Assembly (NCBI RefSeq): GCF_013410105.1
Contig: NZ_JACCCJ010000002.1
Coordinates: 704,001 to 768,000, forward strand
DNA from: Sphingopyxis sp. JAI108
GTDB lineage: Bacteria > Pseudomonadota > Alphaproteobacteria > Sphingomonadales > Sphingomonadaceae
DNA: 64,000 nt
Direction of reading: 5' to 3'
The position numbers were made by a program, and so were the translations under genes. Shown piece by piece: positions 1 to 8,532 of the stretch; position 1 is the stretch's first letter; each line of letters starts with the position of its first letter. The notes beneath the pieces are model-generated. The model worked only from the letters and a program-made list of their open reading frames with translations. It had not been told where the DNA came from and searched no databases.

Positions 1-465
1 CTGGCGAGCCTTGACGGGCGGATCGCGCTGGTGATCGACGACGGGCCGACGAACGCGGGGGTCGAATCGACGATCGCGCGCGTGACGGACGGCGCGGTCG
101 AGATATTGCGGCCGGGGCCGGTCACGGCGAAGATGCTCGCCGACGCGAGCGGCTTGCCCGCGAGGGGGGTGCAGGGATCGGAGATCGTCGCGCCGGGGAT
201 GCTCGCGAGCCATTATGCGCCGGGGAAGCCGGTGCGGCTGGGGGCGGTGGCGTTCGCCGACGATGAGTTCGGAATCGGGTTCGGCGCGGTTCGGGGCGAT
301 TATGACCTGAGCGCCGGGGCCGATCTGACGGAGGCGGCGGCGCGTCTGTTCGATGCGCTGCACGCGGGGGCAGCGAGCGCCAAGCCGAAGATCGCGGTGG
401 CGGCGATCCCGGTCGAGGGGCTGGGCGCGGCGATTAATGACAGGCTGGCGCGGGCGGCGGTTTAA
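1..465 (+). CDS. L-threonylcarbamoyladenylate synthase, Sua5 family (3' part)
   Basis: The gene is cut by the left edge and the reading frame is open from base 1. The family makes threonylcarbamoyl-AMP from threonine, bicarbonate and ATP for t6A37 modification of ANN-decoding tRNAs. The visible part starts at the end of the YrdC-like domain (VIDDGPTNAGVESTI matches the family's GxESTI block). It continues through a linker (APGMLASHYAPGKPVRL) into the C-terminal Sua5 domain, so this is the two-domain Sua5 form rather than short TsaC. The stop TAA is at 463-465. A hairpin-rich spacer separates it from a convergent transporter gene. Confidence 0.88.
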   Translation: MASLDGRIALVIDDGPTNAGVESTIARVTDGAVEILRPGPVTAKMLADASGLPARGVQGSEIVAPGMLASHYAPGKPVRLGAVAFADDEFGIGFGAVRGDYDLSAGADLTEAAARLFDALHAGAASAKPKIAVAAIPVEGLGAAINDRLARAAV

Positions 466-468
466 GTC

Positions 469-565
469 CCCCTCCCGCTTGCGGGAGGGGTTAGGGAAGG
501 GCCTGTTTCGGCAACTCCCGATATCGACATGCCCTCCCCCGACCCCCTCCCAGAAATGGGAGGGG
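469..565. repeat. paired GC-rich hairpins between convergent genes
   Basis: Two stem-loops are visible. At 469-490 CCCCTCCCGC pairs with GCGGGAGGGG. At 544-565 CCCCTCCCA pairs with TGGGAGGGG across a GAAA loop. They lie between the convergent ends of the Sua5 and EamA genes, so they may act as a bidirectional terminator. The same CCCCTCCC/GGGAGGGG core recurs near 44083 and 45160, so it is a dispersed repeat family. Confidence 0.6.
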
Positions 566-568
566 AGA

Positions 569-1471
569 TTACGCCGCCGCAGGTTCGATCGGGTCGCCGT
601 GCGGCGCCTTGCGCGCGACGATGAGGCAGGCGACGACGATCAGCAGCGCGCCGGCGAAGGTCGGCAGCGTCACCGCTTCGTCGAAAAAGAACCAGCCGAA
701 CAGCATCGCCCAGAGGAAGCCGGTATATTCGGTGGTCGCGAGGATCTGGGTTTCGGCGCGGGCATAGGCCCAGCTCAGGAGCAGCAGCGAGGTGGTCGCG
801 AGGATCGCGGCGCCAGCGATATTCGGGGCTTGCTCCGCGCCGGGAACGGCGAGGAACCAAGGCGCGCCGATGGCGAGGATCGCGGCGACGAAGAAATTCT
901 GGAAAAAGGCGATTTCCATCGGCTCGGCCATCTTCGCCTGCCGCCGCGCGAGGATGAGGTTGTAGGCGTAGAAGATGGCCGACAGGAACACGGCGCCGAC
1001 GGCCAATAGAGCCTCGTCCGAATAATCGCTGCCGCCGAGCTTGCCCGCGACGATGACGATCACCCCGCACAGGCCGAGCGCCGAGGCGGCTATCGAGCGC
1101 GGGCCGATCTTTTCGCCCAGAAAGATCGCGGCCATATAGAGCGCCATCAGCGGCGCGACGAAGGCGAGCGCGATCGCCTCCGCCATCGGCAGCCGCGCGA
1201 GCGCCCAGAAGAAGCTGAGCGCCATGCCCGCGACGAACAGCGAGCGCCAGGCGTGGATTCGCATCGTCGCCTTGCCGGGCCATTTCGGGCGGCTGGCGAA
1301 ATAGAGCGCGCCCGCAAGGAGCGTGCCGGTGCCGGTGCGCCAGAGCACGGCGTTATACGCGCCGATGTCGATCGACAGCCCCTTCATCAGCACGTCCATC
1401 GCCGAAAAGGTCGCGATGCCCGCGCACGCGATCAGGAAGGGGAGGATGGGCGAGGGCGAATCGGGGCGCAT
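569..1471 (-). CDS. EamA/DMT-family transporter
   Basis: 300-residue polytopic membrane protein. The hydrophobic segments alternate in the ten-helix arrangement of the drug/metabolite transporter superfamily, with two EamA halves (about residues 10-145 and 155-285). Visible hydrophobic blocks include PFLIACAGIATFSAMDVLM at the N-terminus and FAGALLIVVACLIVA near the end. Length fits the family (about 290-300). The substrate cannot be told from sequence; family members export amino acids, nucleosides or other metabolites across the inner membrane. It stands alone between two repeat-rich spacers. Confidence 0.85.
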   Translation of the reverse strand: MRPDSPSPILPFLIACAGIATFSAMDVLMKGLSIDIGAYNAVLWRTGTGTLLAGALYFASRPKWPGKATMRIHAWRSLFVAGMALSFFWALARLPMAEAIALAFVAPLMALYMAAIFLGEKIGPRSIAASALGLCGVIVIVAGKLGGSDYSDEALLAVGAVFLSAIFYAYNLILARRQAKMAEPMEIAFFQNFFVAAILAIGAPWFLAVPGAEQAPNIAGAAILATTSLLLLSWAYARAETQILATTEYTGFLWAMLFGWFFFDEAVTLPTFAGALLIVVACLIVARKAPHGDPIEPAAA

Positions 1472-1489
1472 GGTGGGGGCTTTATTCTA

Positions 1490-1667
1490 CCTTCTCCCTT
1501 GAGGGGAGAAGGATACGCAGCCTTGCCGCGAAGCGGTTAGGCGGAGTTGGATGAGGGTGAGCGGAGCAAAGCTCCGCGCGAGCCTATGGCTCGCATACCC
1601 CTCACCCAGCTTCGACTAGCCAGCAAGCTGGCAAGTCTTCGCATCCCTCTCCCCCAAGGGGAGAGGG
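1490..1667. repeat. long inverted-repeat element
   Basis: The termini are hairpins of one kind: CCTTCTCCCT/AGGGGAGAAGG near 1490-1512 and CCCTCTCCCC/GGGGAGAGGG near 1644-1667. Smaller stem-loops lie inside (for example GCGGAGCAAAGCTCCGC). It fills the spacer between the start of the EamA gene and the end of the SDR gene. No ORF in it resembles a protein. It looks like a REP/BIME-type element. Confidence 0.55.
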
Positions 1668-1674
1668 TTTGGCA

Positions 1675-2454
1675 CTATCGAAATGTCGCCTGCCCGGCAC
1701 CGTCGATGTTGAGCTTTTGCCCCGAGCAATAGCTGTTCGCATCGCTGACGAACCACACGACCGCCGCGGCGACATCGGCGGGGACGGCGACGCGGCCGAA
1801 GGGCATTTTGGTGTCGAGGTGATGGATGTCCGCATTGCCGGTGATCGCGCGCGAAAGCTTTTCGCCCATGTCGCTGACGGTGAGCGCGGGGGCGACGATG
1901 TTGACGCGGACGCCGTTCGCGAGTTCCTCCTTGGCGAGCGTGAGCGCGAGGGCTTCGCCCGCCGCTTTCGCCATCGTGTAGGGGGCGCCGTTCGGCGAGT
2001 TCACATAGGTCGCGATGCTCGAGATGATAATGATGTCGCTGCGTGCGTGGGTGCGGAGCTGCGGCAGCGCGAGGCGGCTGAGGCGGTGCGGGCCGGCGGC
2101 GTGGACGGCGAAGAGCTTGTCGACCTCCTCGGGGGTCGTTTCGGCGACGGAAAGCCCGCGGCTGGCGATGCCGGCGTTGTTGATCAGGATCGACATGGCG
2201 CCGAAGTCGGCCTCGATCGCAGCGACCATCGCGGCGCACGCGGCTTCGTCGGTGACCGACGCCTGATAGGCCTTGGCCTTGCGGCCGAGTGCCTCGATCG
2301 CGGCGACGGTTTCGGCGGCGGCCTCTTCGCCGCGCGTATAGTTGACCGCGACGTCTGCGCCGGCTTCGGCGAGGCCGATCGCGATGCCGCGGCCGATGCC
2401 GCGCGAGGCGCCGGTGACGAGCGCGACGCGCCCCGTAAGGTTCATCTCGGCCAT
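1675..2454 (-). CDS. SDR-family oxidoreductase (FabG-like)
   Basis: 259-residue short-chain dehydrogenase. The Rossmann glycine motif TGASRGIGRG is near residues 14-23, the NNAG motif near residue 90, a catalytic Ser in IIIISSIAT, and YTMAK gives Tyr and Lys. Length and motifs match classical SDRs such as 3-oxoacyl-ACP reductase. The substrate is unknown and FabG-like is only the nearest description. It lies 10 nt downstream of the thioredoxin-like gene on the same strand, so the two are probably cotranscribed. Confidence 0.87.
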   Translation of the reverse strand: MAEMNLTGRVALVTGASRGIGRGIAIGLAEAGADVAVNYTRGEEAAAETVAAIEALGRKAKAYQASVTDEAACAAMVAAIEADFGAMSILINNAGIASRGLSVAETTPEEVDKLFAVHAAGPHRLSRLALPQLRTHARSDIIIISSIATYVNSPNGAPYTMAKAAGEALALTLAKEELANGVRVNIVAPALTVSDMGEKLSRAITGNADIHHLDTKMPFGRVAVPADVAAAVVWFVSDANSYCSGQKLNIDGAGQATFR

Positions 2455-2464
2455 GTCTCTCTCC

Positions 2465-2953
2465 CTAATTCATCAGTTCATCATAGATGTCGTCGTCGCT
2501 TCGGCTCGCGGCGTTGCGCCATTTGGGGGCGGCCTTGCGGTTGAGGACATGGCCTTCGGCGTCGAGCACCGCGACGGTGGGCGTGCCCTTGATCCGGAAG
2601 CCGAAGCGCTTCGCCACTTCGGGATTGCGGCCCCAGCCCTTCACATGCGGCATGCCGATGTCGGCATAGACGATCTCGTAGCGGTCGCGGACGGGCGCGA
2701 AGCGGTCGGTGGCGATCAGGTTGGCGAGCCAGGCGCTGTCGTGGCAGCCGCCGGTGCCCATGACGAGGAGGACGGGCTTACCCGATTGCCGGGCGTTGAC
2801 GAGCGCGGCGTCGATCGCGGGCATCGGGTCGGCGACGAAAGCGTCGCTCTTATAGGCATCCTCGACGCCGGGGATCGTGCGCTTCTCGCCGGCTGTGGCG
2901 GGCGCAAGCGCGAGCAGCGCGGTAGCGAAGGCGAGGGTGATCGGGTGCTTCAT
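2465..2953 (-). CDS. secreted thioredoxin-like protein with a CHDS motif
   Basis: 162 residues. The start at 2953 was chosen because it begins a clean signal peptide (MKHPITLAFATALLALAPATAG); an ATG 36 nt upstream would add a charged extension. The thioredoxin-fold active-site loop reads GTGGCHDSAWL, with a single Cys and no CXXC. This resembles the WCHDS subgroup of thioredoxin-like proteins rather than a dithiol oxidoreductase. A cis-Pro segment (IKGTPTVAVLD) follows. Probably periplasmic. It is followed by an SDR gene 10 nt downstream and is divergent from a carboxyltransferase gene. Confidence 0.78.
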   Translation of the reverse strand: MKHPITLAFATALLALAPATAGEKRTIPGVEDAYKSDAFVADPMPAIDAALVNARQSGKPVLLVMGTGGCHDSAWLANLIATDRFAPVRDRYEIVYADIGMPHVKGWGRNPEVAKRFGFRIKGTPTVAVLDAEGHVLNRKAAPKWRNAASRSDDDIYDELMN

Positions 2954-3009
2954 TTGCCGACGATAGGTTTTGCATGACGTTTCCGTCAACGTAAGATAGC
3001 CTTTGCCCT

Positions 3010-4527
3010 ATGAGCTGGGAAAAAGAGATTGACGAACTCGGGCATCGCCGCGCGATGGCCGAGAAGATGGGCGGCGAGGAAAAGGTCGCGCGGCAGCATG
3101 GGCGCGGCAAGATGGATGCGCGGGCGCGGATCGCGGGGATCGTCGACCAAGGCAGCTTTCGCGAGATCGGAAAGATCGCGGGGCGCGGGACATATGGCGC
3201 CGATGGCGAGCTGGAAGACCTCGCGCCAAGCAATTTCATCTTCGGGCGCGCGAATGTGGGCGGGCGGCCGGTGGTCGCCTCGGCCGACGATTTCACCGTA
3301 CGCGGCGGCGCGGCCGATGCGGCGCTGCACCGCAAGTTCGTCCAGTGCGAGGCGATGGCGCATGAATATCGCCTGCCGCTGATCCGCATGATCGACGGCA
3401 CCGGCGGCGGCGGATCGGTCAAGACGCTCGAGGATATGGGCTATACCTATATCCCGCATGTGCCGGGATGGCATGAGATCATCGCGAACCTCGATACGGT
3501 GCCGGTGGTCGCGCTCGCGCTCGGGCCGACCGCGGGGCTCGGCGCGGCGCGCGTCGTCGCGAGCCATTACAGCGTGATGGTGCGCGGGCTGTCGCAGCTG
3601 TTCGCTGCGGGGCCGGCGGTGGCGGCAGCGATCGGCGATACGCTTGGTCGCGAGGAGCTGGGCGGGACCGACGTGCATACGCGCAACGGGGTCGTCGATG
3701 ACGAGGTGGCGAGCGAGGCCGAGGCGTTCGCGGCGGCGCGGCGCTTCCTGTCGTACCTGCCGTCGTCGATCCACGACCGGGCGCTCAGGACCGAATGCAG
3801 CGATCCGGTCGACCGGCGCGAGGGTTCGCTCCTGTCGATCGTGCCGCGCGAGGCGAAGCAGGTCTATTCGATGCGACGGATTACCGGTGCGGTGTTCGAT
3901 CAGGGCAGTTTTTTCGAGATGGGCGCGCGCTGGGGGCGGGCGGTGATCACCGCGTTTGCGCGATTGGACGGCTATCCGGTTGCCGTACTCGCGAGCGATC
4001 CTTCCTATCTCGGCGGGTCTTGGGACGCGAAGACGAGCGAGAAGGCCGAGCGTTTCGTAAAAATGGCCGACCAGTTCCGGCTGCCGATCGTCCACCTGGT
4101 CGACAATCCGGGTTTCATGATCGGCGGCGAGGCCGAGCGGACGGGGACAATCCGCTACGGGGTGCAGGCGATGAACGCGATCTATCGCGCGAGCGTGCCG
4201 CTGGCGTCGGTCGTCGTGCGCCGCGCCTACGGGATCGCGGGGAGCGCGATGTCGAATGCCGAGCGTTTCCAGTATCGCTTCGCCTGGCCGTCGGGCGACT
4301 GGGGCAGCCTGCCGATCGAGGGCGGGGTCGAGGTCGCATACAAGAGCGAGCTCGAGGCCGCCGTGGATCCGGCGGCGCATCTGGAGGCGATCCGCGCGCG
4401 ATTGAACCGGGTGCGCTCGCCGTTCCGGACGGCGGAGAAATTCGGGGTCGAGGATATCATCGACCCGCGCGAAACGCGGCCGCTGCTGTGCGAGTTTGCG
4501 GAATTGGCGTGGCGGGTGGTGCGATAA
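3010..4527 (+). CDS. acyl-CoA carboxylase, carboxyltransferase (beta) subunit
   Basis: 505 residues, the usual length for PccB/MccB-type carboxyltransferases, which move a carboxyl group from carboxybiotin to an acyl-CoA. Two crotonase-like halves are visible. The N-terminal half has the GTGGGGSVKTLEDMG loop and the C-terminal half has VDNPGFMIGGEAERTG followed by YGIAGSAMSNA, an oxyanion-type glycine segment. No biotin carboxylase or biotin carrier gene lies next to it, so its alpha partner must be encoded elsewhere. The acyl-CoA substrate (propionyl, methylcrotonyl or other) cannot be assigned. Confidence 0.87.
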   Translation: MSWEKEIDELGHRRAMAEKMGGEEKVARQHGRGKMDARARIAGIVDQGSFREIGKIAGRGTYGADGELEDLAPSNFIFGRANVGGRPVVASADDFTVRGGAADAALHRKFVQCEAMAHEYRLPLIRMIDGTGGGGSVKTLEDMGYTYIPHVPGWHEIIANLDTVPVVALALGPTAGLGAARVVASHYSVMVRGLSQLFAAGPAVAAAIGDTLGREELGGTDVHTRNGVVDDEVASEAEAFAAARRFLSYLPSSIHDRALRTECSDPVDRREGSLLSIVPREAKQVYSMRRITGAVFDQGSFFEMGARWGRAVITAFARLDGYPVAVLASDPSYLGGSWDAKTSEKAERFVKMADQFRLPIVHLVDNPGFMIGGEAERTGTIRYGVQAMNAIYRASVPLASVVVRRAYGIAGSAMSNAERFQYRFAWPSGDWGSLPIEGGVEVAYKSELEAAVDPAAHLEAIRARLNRVRSPFRTAEKFGVEDIIDPRETRPLLCEFAELAWRVVR

Positions 4528-4530
4528 TCT

Positions 4531-4560
4531 CGTCATTGCGAGCGCGGCGAAGCAATGACG
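4531..4560. terminator. minimal CGTCATTGC hairpin between convergent genes
   Basis: CGTCATTGC at the left pairs perfectly with GCAATGACG at the right over a 12-nt loop. It sits 4 nt after the carboxyltransferase stop and 4 nt from the LytTR gene stop, so it is well placed as a bidirectional transcription terminator. Its ends match the termini of the larger repeat family found seven more times in this window; this is the shortest copy. Confidence 0.6.
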
Positions 4561-4564
4561 GGCG

Positions 4565-5416
4565 TTACCCCTCGACATTCTCCCGGAACCGGCGGCTGCC
4601 GCGCAGCGTCTCGCCGCTTTCGAGTTCGACGTCGAAATCGCCGCTCTTGTGAGTGACGACGCGGCGCACCGCATCCTTGCGGACGAGGCGGCTGCGGTGG
4701 ATGCGCGCGAAGCCCGCCTCTGCCAGTTCGGCCTCGATGGCCGAGAGCGTGGCGCGGTGCAGCAGGCGCTGGCCGCGCCACGCGATCTCGACATAATTGC
4801 CCGCCGCAGCGACATGCTCGATCTCCGCGATCGGCAGGTGGTGCGTCACCGATCCGTCGCCGATCGCGAGCGTGGCGCGGGGTGTGGTTTCCGCCGGCGG
4901 GGCGGCGTAGCGCGCGATCAGCCACTGCATCAGGAAGATGAGCAGGATGAGCTCGGCATAGGTCGCGAGATCCTTGCGCAATTCATACAGGATCGGCGTG
5001 CCGTCGGGCGATTCGAAATGATAGGTGCCGCCCGACAGCCGCCATGCGAGCATGCGAAAGCCCACCATCAGCGCGATATGGCCGAGCGACACCGGGATCG
5101 CGAGCGCGGCGTGGATCGCCGCCGTCGTGCCCCAGCCGAAGCGCGGGGGGCGAAAGAAGCGCACGCTGAACCAGCAGGCGATCATCATCAGCGACCAGGC
5201 GAGGAGGCTGGTGCTTTCGTAGGTCCACGCGGTCGACGCAGGCACTTCGCGGCCGAAGGCGTGGCGGTCGGCAAGATAGGAATAGACGTTCGAGGTGATG
5301 CGGATGAGCCCGTAGGCGAGCAGCACGCCGAACGCGAGCAGGGTCAGCACGCGCGGGGTGAACCCGTCCGTCCCGGCTCCGCCGCCGCTTGTCCCACGCC
5401 CATCCTTTTCCGTCAC
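4565..5416 (-). CDS. membrane-bound LytTR-family transcriptional regulator
   Basis: 283 residues. Four hydrophobic stretches (about residues 26-50, 70-90, 95-130 and 148-172) anchor the N-terminal half in the inner membrane. The C-terminal ~100 residues form a LytTR DNA-binding domain: IEHVAAAGNYVEIAW, then ARIHRSRLVRKDAVRRV, the family's conserved beta-sheet/recognition region. No receiver domain is present, so it is a one-component membrane regulator, not a response regulator. It is divergent from an acyltransferase gene with a 92-nt spacer that could hold its target. Target genes are unknown. Confidence 0.83.
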   Translation of the reverse strand: MTEKDGRGTSGGGAGTDGFTPRVLTLLAFGVLLAYGLIRITSNVYSYLADRHAFGREVPASTAWTYESTSLLAWSLMMIACWFSVRFFRPPRFGWGTTAAIHAALAIPVSLGHIALMVGFRMLAWRLSGGTYHFESPDGTPILYELRKDLATYAELILLIFLMQWLIARYAAPPAETTPRATLAIGDGSVTHHLPIAEIEHVAAAGNYVEIAWRGQRLLHRATLSAIEAELAEAGFARIHRSRLVRKDAVRRVVTHKSGDFDVELESGETLRGSRRFRENVEG

Positions 5417-5508
5417 ACCGGCTCCGCATCTCGTCCCGCCGGGATCGCCCGTCGGCCGCCTTTCCGATTAGAGGCTGTGGCAGGCCCCGGCAAAGGAGAT
5501 TCGCGGCG

Positions 5509-6642
5509 ATGAACGGGACACGGCATTATGGCATGGACTGGCTGCGCATCGGCGCGTTCGCCCTGCTGATCTTCTATCATATCGGCATGTATTTCGTGCC
5601 GTGGGGCTGGCATGTGAAGATCGCGCAGCCGAGGGACTGGGTGCAGATCCCGATGATGGCGACGAACAGCTGGCGGCTGCCGCTGCTGTTTCTCGTCTCG
5701 GGCTATGCGAGCGCGGCGTTGTTCGCCAAGATGGGCGGCGCGGGGGCGTTCATGCGGTCGCGGAGCGCGCGGCTGCTGGTCCCGCTCGCCTTTGGCATGG
5801 TCGTTATCATCCCGGTGCAGCCGTGGATCGAGCTTGTCACCCAGCATGGATATTCGGGAAGCTTCGGGCATTTCTGGCTCCACGATTATTTCCGCTTCGG
5901 GTCGCTGGAAGGCATCGTGCTGCCGACGTGGCAGCATCTGTGGTTCGTCGTCTATCTGTTTGCCTATACTGCGCTGGCCGCGCTGCTGCTCGCCGTCCTT
6001 CCGGCGCCGGTGTGCGCGCGCATCGCCGATGCCGTCGCGCGCTGGTTGGACGGATGGGGGATGCTCGCCACGCCCTTCGCCGCGTGGCTCTTCATCCTGT
6101 TCCTCTTTCCGGGGCATCGCGACACGCACGCGCTCGTCGACGACGGGCCGGCGCACCTTCATTTCCTCGTCCCCTTCTTCATCGGCTGGCTGCTGCGTGT
6201 GCGCCCGGGGCTGTTCGAGGCCGTGGCGCGCTGCTGGCCCGCGGCGGCGGTGCTGGCGGTCGCCGCCTATGCCACTATCGCCTGGGCGATGTGGGCGGCG
6301 CCGGGCGACGGGCCGCCGCCAGCGGGGGTGATCACGCCGTTCATGGTCGTACGGCTGGTGCAGGGCTGGGCGACGATCGTCGCGCTGGTCGGGATCGCCG
6401 ACCGATACGGGAATCGCGACCATCCGAAGCGCGCGATGCTCGCCGAGGCGGTCTTTCCCTTTTACATCATCCATCAGACGATCATCGTCGCGGTCGGCTG
6501 GTATTTGCTTCGCGCCGGGGTGAGCGCGATGCCGTCATTCCTGATATTGGTTGCCGCGACGGTCATCGGCTGCTGGCTTTTCTATGCGATCGGGCGCAGC
6601 ATCGGCTGGCTGCGGCCGCTGATCGGTCTCCAGCGCAAATAG
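5509..6642 (+). CDS. acyltransferase-3 family membrane protein
   Basis: 377 residues. The ATG at 5509 was chosen because AAAGGAG lies at 5492-5498 and the protein then begins MNGTRHYGMDWLRIGAF, the family's typical opening before the first helix. About ten transmembrane segments follow. The YHIG motif after helix 1 holds the conserved His of OafA/acyltransferase-3 proteins, which O-acylate glucans, lipopolysaccharide or other glycans. The acceptor is unknown. A 65-codon membrane protein gene follows 13 nt downstream. Confidence 0.84.
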   Translation: MNGTRHYGMDWLRIGAFALLIFYHIGMYFVPWGWHVKIAQPRDWVQIPMMATNSWRLPLLFLVSGYASAALFAKMGGAGAFMRSRSARLLVPLAFGMVVIIPVQPWIELVTQHGYSGSFGHFWLHDYFRFGSLEGIVLPTWQHLWFVVYLFAYTALAALLLAVLPAPVCARIADAVARWLDGWGMLATPFAAWLFILFLFPGHRDTHALVDDGPAHLHFLVPFFIGWLLRVRPGLFEAVARCWPAAAVLAVAAYATIAWAMWAAPGDGPPPAGVITPFMVVRLVQGWATIVALVGIADRYGNRDHPKRAMLAEAVFPFYIIHQTIIVAVGWYLLRAGVSAMPSFLILVAATVIGCWLFYAIGRSIGWLRPLIGLQRK

Positions 6643-6655
6643 GGGGAGAGCGGGC

Positions 6656-6853
6656 ATGGGCGCGTTGAAAGGCATATTGGCGATCGTCGGCGTGGCGATG
6701 ATCCTCGTCGGCGGGTTGTGGGCGTTGCAGGGGCTCGACATCGTGCGTTGGCCGGCGAGCAGCTTCATGCTCGGCGATACGGTCTGGACGCGCAACGGCG
6801 TCGTGATGGCGGTGGTGGGCGTGGTGCTGGTCTGGTTCGCGCGCCGGAAATAA
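6656..6853 (+). CDS. small two-helix membrane protein
   Basis: 65 residues. Two hydrophobic helices are visible (about residues 5-24 and 46-61), separated by a short loop ending in WTRNG, with a basic C-terminal end (ARRK). Similar small proteins are common in sphingomonads, but I recognise no function. It starts 13 nt after the acyltransferase stop and the spacer carries GGGGGAG, so it is probably translated from the same transcript. Confidence 0.65.
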   Translation: MGALKGILAIVGVAMILVGGLWALQGLDIVRWPASSFMLGDTVWTRNGVVMAVVGVVLVWFARRK

Positions 6854-6859
6854 TTACCG

Positions 6860-6873
6860 ACTACAAATGTAGT
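6860..6873. promoter_or_regulatory. BlaI/CopY-type palindromic operator (predicted)
   Basis: A 14-bp inverted repeat, ACTACA-AA-TGTAGT, matches the TACA-NN-TGTA core recognised by BlaI/MecI/CopY-family winged-helix repressors. It lies about 60 bp upstream of the S41 peptidase start, in its probable promoter region. No blaI- or blaR1-like gene is present in the window, so the regulator would be encoded elsewhere. No other copy of the core was noticed here. Confidence 0.45.
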
Positions 6874-6932
6874 TGATCTGTATTGCTAACATGATACACT
6901 CCGATCCGGCCGGGGCTGGATGGGAGACTGGA

Positions 6933-8042
6933 ATGATTCGTTCGTCGCATATTTTGCCTGCGTTGTTGCTCGCTGCCGCTATGGCTGCGGTCCCCTTGCT
7001 TGCGCCGTCTCCCGCGTTTGCAGCCGACGAGGCCGGCGCCGATCAGGTCGCCGAGACCTATGCGGCGCTGCTCGAGCGCGATTATGTCTATCCCGAAACG
7101 GGCCAGCGCTATGCCGATGCAATACGCGCCGCGATCGCGGCGGGTCGCTACCGGGGACTCTCCGGCGAGGCGCTGGGTTCGGCGATCGACAGCGACGTCA
7201 ACGCGGTGTCACCCGACGGCCATTTGCGGCTGCGCGTGCCCGAAGCGGCGGCGGGCGCAGCGGCGCCCGCACCGGGCGGTGCGGCGCCGGTGCGGCGCCC
7301 GCCCAAGCTGCCCGTCGAGCAGGCGGGCTGGATCGCGCCGGGGATTGCTTTCGTGCGGTTCAACGTCTTTCCGATGGACGATGCGGTGACCGCTCAGGCG
7401 GCGAAGTTCATGGCCGACCATGCCGATGCCAAGGCGATCATATTCGACATCCGCACGCACAATGGCGGCGGGCTCGACCAGATGGACGTGATTTTCCCCT
7501 GGTTGTTCGGCAAGGAAACGCGGCTGGTGACGATGGCGACGCGCGCCTCGGTCGATGCCGAGGGCGGGTCGCCGATCGCGGGTATCGCCTCGATGCGGAT
7601 GGCGAAGGGCGACGCGGGCATGATCGCGCGCGAGCATTGGGCGACGCCGAATGCCGACGCGCGGCTGCGCGATGCCAAGGTCTATGTGCTGACATCGGGC
7701 GCGAGCGCGTCGGCGGCCGAGCATTTCGCGCTGGCGATGAAGCATACGGGGCGCGGCACGCTGGTCGGCGCGCCGACCGCGGGCGCCAATCATTTCGGGC
7801 GCGGCGAGGATCTGGGCGGCGGCTATGGCGCCTTCATCCCGGTCGGGCGCACCTATGACCCGGTCACGGGGAAGGATTGGGAGGGCGAGGGGGTGCTGCC
7901 CGACATCGCGGTGCCGCCCGCCGAAGCGCTGACGCGCGCGCTCACCGACCTGGGCATCGCGCCCACCGAGGCGAAGGCGCTCTCCGACGCGCATATGCCG
8001 AGCTGGCCGATGGAACGGCGGCGGCCGCGCGGCGCGCGCTGA
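6933..8042 (+). CDS. secreted S41-family peptidase (C-terminal processing/IRBP-like)
   Basis: 369 residues. The start at 6933 is preceded by GGGAG and gives a signal peptide (SSHILPALLLAAAMAAVP, then PSPAFA-A). The S41 fold is shown by a helical N-terminal part (ETYAALLERDYVYPETGQRY), IIFDIRTHNGGG, then SGASASAAEHFALAMKHTGR with the catalytic-serine region, then LVGAPTAGANHF. There is no PDZ domain, as in the interphotoreceptor-retinoid-binding-like group. Probably periplasmic or cell-surface. A BlaI/CopY-like operator lies upstream. A second S41 peptidase is encoded at 20771-22090. Confidence 0.85.
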   Translation: MIRSSHILPALLLAAAMAAVPLLAPSPAFAADEAGADQVAETYAALLERDYVYPETGQRYADAIRAAIAAGRYRGLSGEALGSAIDSDVNAVSPDGHLRLRVPEAAAGAAAPAPGGAAPVRRPPKLPVEQAGWIAPGIAFVRFNVFPMDDAVTAQAAKFMADHADAKAIIFDIRTHNGGGLDQMDVIFPWLFGKETRLVTMATRASVDAEGGSPIAGIASMRMAKGDAGMIAREHWATPNADARLRDAKVYVLTSGASASAAEHFALAMKHTGRGTLVGAPTAGANHFGRGEDLGGGYGAFIPVGRTYDPVTGKDWEGEGVLPDIAVPPAEALTRALTDLGIAPTEAKALSDAHMPSWPMERRRPRGAR

Positions 8043-8055
8043 CCGCCGCGCGCGC

Positions 8056-8523
8056 CTATTTGCCGAGCGCGAAGCTGGTCGAGGCGAGGAATTTCCAGCC
8101 GCCGTCGCCGCGCACCAGCGTTTCGACGATCGCTTCCTTGCCCCAGTCGGGCTTTTCGGTGCCGCGCTGGCTGACCACGGTCAGCGCATAGGTGACGACG
8201 GCGGTGTTGCCGCTGAGCGAGATCGATTGCGGGGCCAGCTCATATTGGATGACCTTGCCCTGTGTCGTCTGGAACTTGGTCCAGCGGACGGTCGCATCCT
8301 TGCCGCGCGGTGCGGCGAATTCGGACGACCAGGTGATCATCTGCGGATCGGCATAGTTGGCGGGCCATTTGCCGTTCTGCGCGACATCGTCGACCCAGCT
8401 TTGCTCGACGATTTTCCATGCCTCGGCCTGCTCGGCCGACCATGTCGGCATCTGGGCGCCGGCGACCGGCGCCGTCGCCATGACGAAAAGGGCCGCCGAA
8501 GCGGCGAACATCATCCTGTTCAT
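8056..8523 (-). CDS. secreted NTF2/SnoaL-like protein
   Basis: 155 residues. The start at 8523 gives a signal peptide (MNRMMFAASAALFVMATAP, then VAGA-Q) with AGGGGA upstream. The mature part has the cone-like pattern of NTF2/DUF4440 proteins: an N-terminal helix (EQAEAWKIVEQSWVDDV), then beta strands ending in GDGGWKFLASTSFALGK. Enzymatic function cannot be inferred; such folds often act as binding or stress-related proteins. It converges on the S41 peptidase gene with a 13-nt gap. Confidence 0.7.
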   Translation of the reverse strand: MNRMMFAASAALFVMATAPVAGAQMPTWSAEQAEAWKIVEQSWVDDVAQNGKWPANYADPQMITWSSEFAAPRGKDATVRWTKFQTTQGKVIQYELAPQSISLSGNTAVVTYALTVVSQRGTEKPDWGKEAIVETLVRGDGGWKFLASTSFALGK

Positions 8524-8532
8524 GCTATTTCC

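Noticed and set aside
469..565. Insertion sequence ends
   Set aside because: The hairpins have no transposase gene or target duplication between or beside them; they fit REP-like repeats or terminators.
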